A stretch of 45,980 bases of DNA from NCBI GenBank assembly GCA_919901855.1, contig CAKKQC010000033.1, positions 1 to 45,980 of the forward strand. Direction: 5' to 3'. The notes beneath the pieces were generated by a model that saw nothing but the letters and a program-made list of their open reading frames with translations, was not told the DNA's origin and searched no databases. The translations under genes and the position numbers were made by a program. The DNA comes from a bacterium (GTDB lineage: Bacteria > Oederibacteriota > CAKKQC01). Each line of letters opens with the position of its first letter. Within the stretch, counting starts at the first letter, position 1. Positions 23,706 to 31,242 of this stretch are shown in pieces.

Positions 23706-24611
23706 GTGCCACACCGGAAGACGGACCTTGGGGCGAAAGCGCCGACTCCCGCTGGTCATGATGTGCGGTTCATCGCCCACGTCATCGACACGGCGGCCAT
23801 CGTCCTGCTCCTGCTGGCCGGGCTCGTCGTCGGGCTGTTCCTGGGGAACGTCATTGGCCGGTACTCGCAGACGCTCGGCGCCGTGGTCGTGCTCCTGCCC
23901 CCGTTCCTGATGCACCCCTGGTACTACATCTGGGCCGCCCGGAAGTCGGGGGCGACCCCGGGCAAGCGGGCCCTCGGGTTGTCCGTGGTTCGCGTGTCGG
24001 GGCGGCCCATCGGCCCCGGGACGCTGTCCCTCCGCTATGGAGGATACCTGCTGTCGGCCCTGACGCTGGGCCTCGGGCACCTGGTGGTGCTGGCGCGCCG
24101 TGACCGCCGCGCCCTGCACGATCATGTCGCGGGGACGGTCGTGATGCAGGCCAGACCGTTGTCGCGCTCCGCGCGCGCGGGGTGGGGCCTGGGAGCCGTG
24201 GTCGCGCTCGCCGCGTTCATCGCGGCGGGATTGTGGTCCAAGCAGAAGTTCGACCAGTTTGCCGGTGCGAGCAACCAGGCGGCGACCAAGGGCAATCTCA
24301 ACAGCCTCGTCTCGGCGATTTCGATCTACTACGGCGAACACGAGGGCGTCTACCCCTCGACGCTGGACACCGGCCCGTCGTCGGCGTTCTCCCGGTACCT
24401 CGACCGCATCCCGCCGGTCATGGCCACGCACGCGGGGATCGGGAAGGGGACCGACGAGAGCCCGTCGGGGACCGAGGTCTGTTACTCGACGGACGAGAAC
24501 ATTACGGCGATGGGCCGCGGCTGGCGGTACAACCCGAAGACCGGGCACATCTACGTGAACTCGGCCGCCACGGACGCCCGCGGGGTGCCCTACTCGACCT
24601 ACGGCTACTGA
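23706..24611 (+). CDS. RDD-family membrane domain fused to a type II pseudopilin-like domain
   Basis: A 301-residue fusion. Residues about 15-150 are an RDD domain (Arg/Asp-containing membrane domain) with helices at IDTAAIVLLLLAGLVVGLFL and VVVLLPPFLM and the typical KSGATPGKRALGLSVVRVSG and LHDHVAGTVV segments. After a third hydrophobic segment (about 160-178) comes a GspG-like periplasmic domain: KGNLNSLVSAISIYYGEHEG, YLDRIPP, GWRYNPKTGHIYVNSA and a final TDARGVPYSTYGY. The pseudopilin part lacks the usual N-terminal prepilin peptidase site; the RDD unit replaces it. GTG 23706 follows a TAGAAT box by seven bases; ATG 23697 lies inside that box. Confidence 0.8.
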   Translation: MPHRKTDLGAKAPTPAGHDVRFIAHVIDTAAIVLLLLAGLVVGLFLGNVIGRYSQTLGAVVVLLPPFLMHPWYYIWAARKSGATPGKRALGLSVVRVSGRPIGPGTLSLRYGGYLLSALTLGLGHLVVLARRDRRALHDHVAGTVVMQARPLSRSARAGWGLGAVVALAAFIAAGLWSKQKFDQFAGASNQAATKGNLNSLVSAISIYYGEHEGVYPSTLDTGPSSAFSRYLDRIPPVMATHAGIGKGTDESPSGTEVCYSTDENITAMGRGWRYNPKTGHIYVNSAATDARGVPYSTYGY

Positions 24612-24625
24612 GTCCGGGCAGCAGA

Positions 24626-24654
24626 ACGCCCTCCCCCGGGGCGGGAGAGGGCGT
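24626..24654. terminator. Bidirectional hairpin between convergent genes
   Basis: Bases 24626-24637 pair with 24643-24654 (12 positions, one mismatch) around a GGGGC loop, between the stop of the RDD-pseudopilin gene (24611) and the stop of prs (24674). The stem is very GC-rich but lacks a T-run. Confidence 0.55.
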
Positions 24655-24673
24655 GCGGAAGGGCCGCCTCCGC

Positions 24674-25621
24674 CTAGTGGAACAGCGCCGAGATCGAGGC
24701 CTCCTCGTGGATGCGGCGGATCGCCTCGGCGAACATGGCGGCCACCGACAGCACGCGCACCGGCGGCTCGGTCAGCTTCTTCGCCATTTCGTTCAGGGGC
24801 ACCGTGTTGGTCACCACGATCTCCTTGATACCCGAATTGCGCAGGCGCTCGGCCGCGGGGCCGGAGAAGATGGGGTGCGTGACCAGGGCGTAGATGTCGG
24901 TGGCGCCCCGCTGCTTCATGGCCTGGGCCGCCTCGGCGATCGACGAGCCCGAGGTGATGATGTCGTCGGACATGACCACGACCTTGCCCTTCACGTCGCC
25001 GATCACGTTCTGGACGGCGGTCTGGACGGGGCCGAACCGGCGCTTGTCGACGATGGCCAGCGGCGCCCCGATCTTCTCGGCGAGGTAGCGGGCGTCCTTG
25101 ACGCCCCCGAGGTCGGGGGCCGCCACGACGATGTCGCCCAGCTTCTTCTTCGTCACCCATTCCGCGAAGACGGGCATGGACATGAGGTGGTCGAGCGGGA
25201 TGTCGAAGAAGCCCTGGATCTGGTCCGCGTGCAGGTCCATGGTCAGCACCCGGTCCGTTCCGGCGGCCTCGAGGAGGTTGGCCACGAGCTTGGCCGTGAT
25301 GGGCACGCGCGGCTGGTCCTTCCGGTCCTGGCGGCCGTAGGCGTAGAAGGGGATCACGGCCGTGATGCGGCGGGCGGAGGCGCGCCGCATCGCGTCGATG
25401 ATGATCAGGAGCTCCATCCAGTTGTCGTTGACGGGCGGGCACGTGGACTGGACGATGAAGACATCGGTGCCCCGGACGTTCTCGTTGATCTTGACCCGGA
25501 TCTCGCCCTCGCTGAACTGGCCGACTTCCATGAGGCCCAGCGGGACGCCCCGCGACACCGCGATTTCCTGGGCGAGCTCGCGGTTCCCGTTGCCGGCGAA
25601 TATCTTGAGATCGTTAGGCAC
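24674..25621 (-). CDS. prs: Ribose-phosphate pyrophosphokinase
   Basis: Makes PRPP from ribose 5-phosphate and ATP for nucleotide, His and Trp synthesis. The 315-residue length is standard. Motifs: KIFAGNGNRELAQEIA at the start, GEIRVKINENVRGTDVFIVQ, FYAYGRQDRKD (ATP-binding loop), TMDLHADQIQGFFDIPLDHL and the PRPP loop VVMSDDIITSGSSI (usually DDxIDTGGT, so slightly divergent). The GTG start at 25621 overlaps the end of glmU by eight bases; the glmU-prs order is common in bacteria. Confidence 0.96.
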   Translation of the reverse strand: MPNDLKIFAGNGNRELAQEIAVSRGVPLGLMEVGQFSEGEIRVKINENVRGTDVFIVQSTCPPVNDNWMELLIIIDAMRRASARRITAVIPFYAYGRQDRKDQPRVPITAKLVANLLEAAGTDRVLTMDLHADQIQGFFDIPLDHLMSMPVFAEWVTKKKLGDIVVAAPDLGGVKDARYLAEKIGAPLAIVDKRRFGPVQTAVQNVIGDVKGKVVVMSDDIITSGSSIAEAAQAMKQRGATDIYALVTHPIFSGPAAERLRNSGIKEIVVTNTVPLNEMAKKLTEPPVRVLSVAAMFAEAIRRIHEEASISALFH

Positions 25622-26969
25622 GACGGCCTCCCTTCAGGGGTTTTGCCGGAACGCCGACTACGGTCGTTCCGGGTTTGACGGCCCGCCCGGCGGGCACGAC
25701 GGCGCCCGCGCCCACCCGGGCGCGATCACCCACGCGGGCCGGGGCGACGAGCACGCTGCCGCTGCCGATGAACGCCTGCTTGCCGATCCGGGACGGCAAC
25801 TTCCACTTTCCGTCGTAGTTGGCCGTGATCGCGCCCGCGCCGATGTTGGCGCCGGCGCCCACCACGGCGTCCCCGACGTAGCTGAAGTGGTGCATCTTGA
25901 CGCCTTCCCCGAGGTCCGCGCGCACGATCTCGGCGTGCGAGCGCACCTCCGCGCCCGCCCGCACGCGGCACCCGGGCCGGATGTGGGCGTACGGTCCGAC
26001 GTCCACGCCGTCGTCCAGCCGGCTGGCCGTGACATACGACGAGCGGACGGTGACCCGGGCCCCCAGGACGGCGTCGCGCAGCACGGCGTCCGGGCCGAGG
26101 ACGCAATCGGTCCCGACCTTCGTCGCGCCCTCGAGGCAGGTGCCGGGCCGCAGGCGGGAACCCGCGCCGACCTCGACGCCCCACTCGACCGTCACGCTCG
26201 CGGGGTCGTCCACGATCACGCCCTGCGACATGAGTTCCGCGAGCTTGCGCGCCTGGAGGATCGCCTGCGCGTACGCCGCCTGGGGAAGGGTGTTCACGCC
26301 GGCCGATGCATCGGCGGGCACGGTCACCGTGGTCACGCTCGCGCCCCGGGAGAGCGCGAGCTCGACGGCCCGGGTCAGGTACCTCTCCTTCTTCTCCCCC
26401 ACGGGCGCGATGGCTGCCAGCAGGTCGAAGATCGCGGGGGCCGCGAAGGCGTAAAGCCCGGCGTTGATCTCGCGGACCCGCTTCACGGCCGGCGAGGCCT
26501 CGGTCTCCTCCACGATGTTGGCCACCGCTCCCGCGGGATCGCGGAGGACGCGGCCCAATCCGGAGGGGTCCTCGACGGTCGCGGTGGCGAACGCGACCAG
26601 GGCGTTGCGGGACGCGCGCGCGGCGAGCAGGGCGGTGATGTGCGCGGGGTCGAAGAGCGGCGTGTCGGCCTGGATGACGACGATCACGCAGTCTCCCTTG
26701 ACCAGGCCCTTCAGCCGGCTGACGGCATCGCCCGTCCCGCGCGGCTCGGGCTGAACGACGGTCCGCACCGGCCTGCCCAGGATTCCGGCGAAGGCGGGCC
26801 GCAGGGCCGGGCTGGTGATGATGATCGGGTCCGGGATCCCGGAGGCCCGGAGGGCCTCGTACGCCCATCCGACCATCGGCCGTCCGAGCAGGGGGAGGAG
26901 CGGTTTCGGGGTCGCGATCCGCATCCGCTCGCCTTTGCCGGCGGCCAGCACCGCGCCAAGGATCTTCAT
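25614..26969 (-). CDS. glmU: Bifunctional UDP-GlcNAc pyrophosphorylase / GlcN-1-P acetyltransferase
   Basis: Makes UDP-N-acetylglucosamine for peptidoglycan and LPS. 451 residues. The N-terminal nucleotidyltransferase starts MKILGAVLAAGKGERM with PKPLLPLLG and VIQADTPLF. The C-terminal left-handed beta-helix shows VKMHHFSYVGDA, NIGAGAITANYDGKWKLPS and FIGSGSVLVAPARVGDRA, the acetyltransferase signatures. ATG 26969 is chosen by homology and because TATCCT, in the extended form TGCTATCCT, ends eight bases upstream; upstream open frame is the small membrane protein in another frame. Confidence 0.94.
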   Translation of the reverse strand: MKILGAVLAAGKGERMRIATPKPLLPLLGRPMVGWAYEALRASGIPDPIIITSPALRPAFAGILGRPVRTVVQPEPRGTGDAVSRLKGLVKGDCVIVVIQADTPLFDPAHITALLAARASRNALVAFATATVEDPSGLGRVLRDPAGAVANIVEETEASPAVKRVREINAGLYAFAAPAIFDLLAAIAPVGEKKERYLTRAVELALSRGASVTTVTVPADASAGVNTLPQAAYAQAILQARKLAELMSQGVIVDDPASVTVEWGVEVGAGSRLRPGTCLEGATKVGTDCVLGPDAVLRDAVLGARVTVRSSYVTASRLDDGVDVGPYAHIRPGCRVRAGAEVRSHAEIVRADLGEGVKMHHFSYVGDAVVGAGANIGAGAITANYDGKWKLPSRIGKQAFIGSGSVLVAPARVGDRARVGAGAVVPAGRAVKPGTTVVGVPAKPLKGGRRA

Positions 26970-26977
26970 GCCCGACA

Positions 26978-26986
26978 AGGATAGCA
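26978..26986 (-). promoter_or_regulatory. Extended -10 promoter of glmU-prs
   Basis: On the minus strand TGC followed by TATCCT (26983-26978), ending eight bases before the glmU ATG. No -35 box was evident, as is usual for extended -10 promoters. Confidence 0.5.
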
Positions 26987-27034
26987 CATCATGCGCGGGA
27001 AGGGATTCTCGAACGCCGGGCTTAGGTGGCGGCC

Positions 27035-27292
27035 TCAGGAGGCCGGAGATCCCGCCTTCTTCTCCCTGGACAGGAGCACGGTGCGGACGACCCAGAGCAC
27101 GACCGGGATCGCGTAGAGGATGACCAGGTTCAGCGCCTGGCTGCTCCACTTGAAGTCCGGCTCGGCGAGGAAGTAGAGCATGACCGTGTAGAGCACGGCC
27201 AGCGACGCGTAGATGATCGTGAGCGTCTTGAGGTGCCACCGCCAGGTGAAATCCGGCTCGGGCGCCGTTGTCGTCTGCTGGATGTCCGCCAT
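27035..27292 (-). CDS. Small two-helix membrane protein
   Basis: An 85-residue protein of unknown family. Residues about 22-42 (LKTLTIIYASLAVLYTVMLY) and about 52-71 (ALNLVILYAIPVVLWVVRTV) are membrane helices; the tail is basic. One of the few genes here with a visible Shine-Dalgarno (AAGGA four bases before ATG 27292). It starts 13 bases after the ribF stop and so probably shares its transcript. Confidence 0.75.
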   Translation of the reverse strand: MADIQQTTTAPEPDFTWRWHLKTLTIIYASLAVLYTVMLYFLAEPDFKWSSQALNLVILYAIPVVLWVVRTVLLSREKKAGSPAS

Positions 27293-27305
27293 CTCGTCCT
27301 TGAGC

Positions 27306-28256
27306 TTACCGCCCGTGCCGTCTCCCAGTCAAATACCGCCTGGCTGCCGCCGTATCCTTGCGGATTGCGGCCGCAAGCGCTTCCAGATCGGGGAACGCCT
27401 GCTCGGGCCGCAGGAAGGCCAGGAACTCCACCGAGCACCGGCGGCCGGGGGGCGCCGGGGGCGGGGTGACCAGTCCGTGGACCTCGAGGAGCGGGGATCG
27501 CGTCGGGGGTTTCACGCTCGGGCGCAGCCCGATGTTGGCGACACCCGGGATGGCGCGCCCGCGGCCGATGGACATGCGGACCGCGTACACGCCAAAGCGG
27601 GGGAGGAGTTCGTTGGCCGGCCGGACGTTGACCGTCGGGAACCCGAGCCGGCGGGCGAGCCGGCGGCCCCGGACGACGGGGCCCTCGAGCGCCAGCGGAC
27701 GGCCGAGCAGCCGCGCGGCCTCGGCCACGCGGCCGAGCGCGACGAGCTTGCGGATGCGCGTGCTCGAGACGGGCTCGCCGTGGTCGAGGACCGGCGCCAT
27801 GATCGTAGAGCGGTATCCGAGGCAGTCGCCCATCTCCGTCATGAGGGCGCCGTCGCCCGTTCCGCCCCGGCCGAAGTGGAAGTCCCAGCCGACCACGATC
27901 TCGGTGGCGTGCAGTCCTCCGGCCAGAACGCGCTGGACGAACGCGGGAGCCGTCATCGCGGCGACCAGGCGGTTGAACGGGAGCACAACGGCCGCGCCGA
28001 ACCCGAGGGCGGCGAACCGCGCGAGCCGCTGGTCGAGCGTCATGAGGCACCGCGGGGCCACGTGCGGGGCCAGCGTGGCGAGCGGGTGGCGGTCGAACGT
28101 GATGACGGCCGCCCGGCCCCCGATTGCGCGCGCCCGCCGGAGCGTTTCATTCAGGATCGCCAGGTGCCCGCGGTGGACGCCGTCGAAGACGCCGATCGCG
28201 GCGGCCCAGGGACGCTCTCCGGGCAGCCGGGGCGGGAACGAGCGTACGACAATCAT
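27306..28256 (-). CDS. ribF: Bifunctional riboflavin kinase / FAD synthetase
   Basis: Converts riboflavin to FMN and then FAD. 316 residues. The N-terminal adenylyltransferase shows AAIGVFDGVHRGHLAIL and, later, VSSTRIRKLVALG; the C-terminal kinase shows GPVVRGRRLARRLGFPTVNV (usually GFPTAN) and FGVYAVRM. ATG 28256 is preferred to ATG 28262 because TAAGAT (28271-28266) lies nine bases upstream and three bases would be too close for 28262; both give the same protein apart from two residues. It follows truB by 29 bases. Confidence 0.94.
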   Translation of the reverse strand: MIVVRSFPPRLPGERPWAAAIGVFDGVHRGHLAILNETLRRARAIGGRAAVITFDRHPLATLAPHVAPRCLMTLDQRLARFAALGFGAAVVLPFNRLVAAMTAPAFVQRVLAGGLHATEIVVGWDFHFGRGGTGDGALMTEMGDCLGYRSTIMAPVLDHGEPVSSTRIRKLVALGRVAEAARLLGRPLALEGPVVRGRRLARRLGFPTVNVRPANELLPRFGVYAVRMSIGRGRAIPGVANIGLRPSVKPPTRSPLLEVHGLVTPPPAPPGRRCSVEFLAFLRPEQAFPDLEALAAAIRKDTAAARRYLTGRRHGR

Positions 28257-28285
28257 GTTCATCTAATCTTACTCGCCCTGAAGCG

Positions 28286-29200
28286 TCATACGATCGATTC
28301 GCCGGCGGGGAGGAGGCGCAAGGGGACGAGGGCGCCGCCGTCCAGCCGGCCCAGCCCGATCATCCGCCCCGCGGGGTCGGTGAGCCGCACCGGGGCGCCC
28401 GGCTCGACGCTGAGCCCCGCGGGCGCGGGCGCGGGCTGGCCGTGGAGCAGCCTGGAGACCGAAGCGGCGTCCAGGCCGGCCTCGGGCACGTGGCCGAGCG
28501 CGCGCGCGGCGGGCAGGATCGCCTCCGCGGCGCGCCCCGCTTCTGCCAGGAACCGCAGCGACTCGAGGTCCACGGAGTCGGCGAGCGCGAAGGAGCCCGC
28601 CCGCGTGCGCACGAGCCGCTCCATGATCGCGCCGCACCCGAGGAGGCGGCCCCACTCCGCGATCACGGAGCGGACATAGACTCCGCCGGCGCACGAGAGC
28701 GTGAACCGGACCTGCGGGGGGGCCACCTCGAGCACCTCGAGGGAGAAGACCTGCATCCGGCGCACGGGGGATTCGGGGGCGGGGCGTCCGCCGGCTGCGG
28801 CTTCCCGCGCGGCGTCGTAGAGGCGGCGGCCGTCCACCTGCACGGCCGAGAAGGCGGGCACCGGAAGGTCCAGCAGGCCCACGAGGGTCTCGCCGGCGGC
28901 GCGGATCTGCGACGGGGCGGAGGTGATCTCGACGGGCGGAGTCAGGGCGCCCGTCACGTCGAGCGTGTCGCTCGTGACCCCGAGCCGCATGACCGCCTCG
29001 TATTCCTTGTCGTGCCGCAGGTACGCGAGAAAGCGCGTGGCATGGCCGAGCGCGACCGGCAGGACCCCCTCGGCGATCGGGTCCAGCGTGCCGCCGTGCC
29101 CGGCGTTGACGCCCAGGATTCCGCGCACGGACTCGATGGCATCGTGGGACGTGATCCCGCGGGGCTTGCGGAGGTTGAGGAATCCGCCGGGACCGTTCAC
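28286..29200 (-). CDS. truB: tRNA pseudouridine-55 synthase
   Basis: Forms pseudouridine 55 in the T loop of tRNAs. 304 residues with the family start GFLNLRKPRGITSHDAIESV, the catalytic GHGGTLDPIAEGVLPVALG (active Asp in LDP) and DKEYEAVMRLGVTSDTLD. The GTG start at 29200 overlaps the stop of the upstream membrane protein as GTGA, so expression is coupled to a DUF2723 gene. truB-ribF is a common order. Confidence 0.95.
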   Translation of the reverse strand: MNGPGGFLNLRKPRGITSHDAIESVRGILGVNAGHGGTLDPIAEGVLPVALGHATRFLAYLRHDKEYEAVMRLGVTSDTLDVTGALTPPVEITSAPSQIRAAGETLVGLLDLPVPAFSAVQVDGRRLYDAAREAAAGGRPAPESPVRRMQVFSLEVLEVAPPQVRFTLSCAGGVYVRSVIAEWGRLLGCGAIMERLVRTRAGSFALADSVDLESLRFLAEAGRAAEAILPAARALGHVPEAGLDAASVSRLLHGQPAPAPAGLSVEPGAPVRLTDPAGRMIGLGRLDGGALVPLRLLPAGESIV

Positions 29201-31242
29201 GGCAGGGGTATTCCGGAGGGAACGCCGCTCCGCCGCGGGGGCGGGCCCGCGAGCCGGGCGCGCAGGGCGGCGAGGTTGGCGCGGGCGGCGGCGTGCCGGG
29301 GGTTGCGCTCCAGGACCCACCCGAAGAGCCGCATGGCCTCCTCCGTGTTCCCCTGGGCGGCGCACGCGGTCGCCACATTGGTCCAGAAGTCGAGGTTGTG
29401 GGGCTCGATGCGCGTCGCCTCGCGGAAGGCGTTCTCCGCCTCGGCGTACCGGTTGAGCCGGCCGCAGGCCTGGCCGATGACGTTCAGCTCCGCGGCGCGG
29501 TTCACGCGGCCGGGAAGCCGGAGGGCCGCGCGCAGGGCGGCGAGGGACGCTTCGAGCTTGCCCGCCAGGAAGAGCGTGTGGCCGGGCATCGCGAGGAGCT
29601 GGCCGTAACCGTCGAGGACGCTCCAGGCGGCCTCGTCCCGGGGGGGGGACTCGCCGTGGAGGCCGCGGAGCCGCAGACGCGCGAAGACGCGGGCGACCGC
29701 CGGGGCGTCCGGCGGACGCCCGGTGGTGCCGGGAGGCCCGACCTCGAAGAGCAGGCTCCGGAACGCGAGCCGGCGGCGCAGGTCGCCGAACGAGCACATG
29801 GATAGATGGTAGACGGGACCCGCGGCGCGCAGCCGGTCCGCCAGCGCGACGATGCGGACGCTCGAGGCCGCGTCGGGCAGGCCGCGCAGCGGCCCCCCCG
29901 CTTCCTCAAGTCCGCGCGCCGCCGGGAGGCGCCGCGCGAGCCGGCGCCAGCCCGCGGGCCGGTCGAGGAACGGGTTCGTGATCACGAACGTGATCCCGTC
30001 CGCCGTTCCGTCGATCGCGAGCGGCCCCCAAAGGGGGAACGATTGGTAATCCGCCTCGGCGAGGAGGACGGCCGGAGTCCGCGCGCCGGAGACCAGGTTC
30101 GCGGCGTAGTCGTGGCCGAGGTAGTCCGAGGAGTGGTCCAGCGTTCCGAACCGTCCGAGACCGCCGGCGAGGGGGAGCAGGACGGCGAGCCCCCAGACGC
30201 CGGGGACCCACCGGGTTGGGGCGGCCCGGCGCAGGAGCAGGATTCCGGCCGCGGCGGCCACCGCGAGCACGCCCAGGTACGGCAGGTGGAACCGGTCCGA
30301 GAGCCAGAGGTAGAGCTGGCCCGTCGAGAGGTGGACGGGATTGGCGAGGACGGACACGGATGCGAGCGTGAGCAGGGGACCGGCGAGGAGCAGGGCGAGC
30401 GCGCGGCGCCGGTCGTGCCAGAGCGCGGCGCATCCGGCGAAGGCGAGGAAGGCGAACGCGAGTCCGCCCTCGCGGACGGGGGTCAGGAGCCCGTGGCCGG
30501 CCTGGAGCCAGGTCAGCGACGCCTTGCGCATGCCCGCCTGCGCGAGGAAGCTCCGCCGCAGGATCGTGTCCGCGAGGTCGCGCGCCGTCACGGGATCGCC
30601 CCACGCGGGCTCGCGGCCGGCGCATAGCGGGAGCTGGAGGTAGATGCCGGCGCCCAGGGCCCCGATGACCACGGCGACCGCCAAGCGGCGCCGGTCCCAG
30701 GGCCGGCCCGCAGCGGCGAGGGCGGGAAACCACCAGATCACGGTCATCCAGTGGGCCGCGGCGCCGAGGCCCAGAGCCAAGGCTGCGAGCGCCGCTCCGC
30801 GGCGCGCCCCCTTCCATATGAGAAAGGCGGCGGCGCCCGCGACGAGGAGCCAGTTCAGGAGGTAGAGGCCCCCCTTGGCCGAGAGCGCGCACTCCCACCA
30901 GATTCGCGAGACCGCCAGGCACGCGCCCGCGGCGACGGCCGCCGCGAGCCCCGCCCCGGTGGGGAAGAGGGCCGAGGCGATGCCCGCCGCGAGCACGACT
31001 CCGCCCGCGCCGAGGACCGCCGCCAGGAGGTTGACCCGGAAGTAGACGCTCCCAACGGGCAGACTGGCCGCGAGCCGGCCGAGCAGGGTCAGGACCGGGT
31101 AGCCGGGCGCGTGCTGGGTGCCCAGGTTCACGCAGGCGGCGATCGTCCACGGCGAGTCGTCGAGCTGGAAGGCCGGATGCATGCTGCGCAGGTACAGGCC
31201 GAACGACGCGAGGAAAAGCGCCGCGAGCGCCAGGCGCCTCAC
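29197..31242 (-). CDS. DUF2723-family polytopic membrane protein with C-terminal TPRs
   Basis: A 681-residue predicted GT-C-fold glycosyltransferase-like membrane protein. The N-terminus shows the DUF2723 pattern of an acidic motif after the first helix (MHPAFQLDDSPWTI) and a helix-capping NLGTQHAPGYPVLTLLGR. About ten hydrophobic segments follow up to residue about 360, then a soluble region and TPRs at about 575-665 (YAEAENAFREATRIEPHN). GTG 31242 overlaps the previous stop as GTGA. It is a diverged paralogue of the adjacent 31239-33161 gene. The substrate is unknown. Confidence 0.82.
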   Translation of the reverse strand: MRRLALAALFLASFGLYLRSMHPAFQLDDSPWTIAACVNLGTQHAPGYPVLTLLGRLAASLPVGSVYFRVNLLAAVLGAGGVVLAAGIASALFPTGAGLAAAVAAGACLAVSRIWWECALSAKGGLYLLNWLLVAGAAAFLIWKGARRGAALAALALGLGAAAHWMTVIWWFPALAAAGRPWDRRRLAVAVVIGALGAGIYLQLPLCAGREPAWGDPVTARDLADTILRRSFLAQAGMRKASLTWLQAGHGLLTPVREGGLAFAFLAFAGCAALWHDRRRALALLLAGPLLTLASVSVLANPVHLSTGQLYLWLSDRFHLPYLGVLAVAAAAGILLLRRAAPTRWVPGVWGLAVLLPLAGGLGRFGTLDHSSDYLGHDYAANLVSGARTPAVLLAEADYQSFPLWGPLAIDGTADGITFVITNPFLDRPAGWRRLARRLPAARGLEEAGGPLRGLPDAASSVRIVALADRLRAAGPVYHLSMCSFGDLRRRLAFRSLLFEVGPPGTTGRPPDAPAVARVFARLRLRGLHGESPPRDEAAWSVLDGYGQLLAMPGHTLFLAGKLEASLAALRAALRLPGRVNRAAELNVIGQACGRLNRYAEAENAFREATRIEPHNLDFWTNVATACAAQGNTEEAMRLFGWVLERNPRHAAARANLAALRARLAGPPPRRSGVPSGIPLP

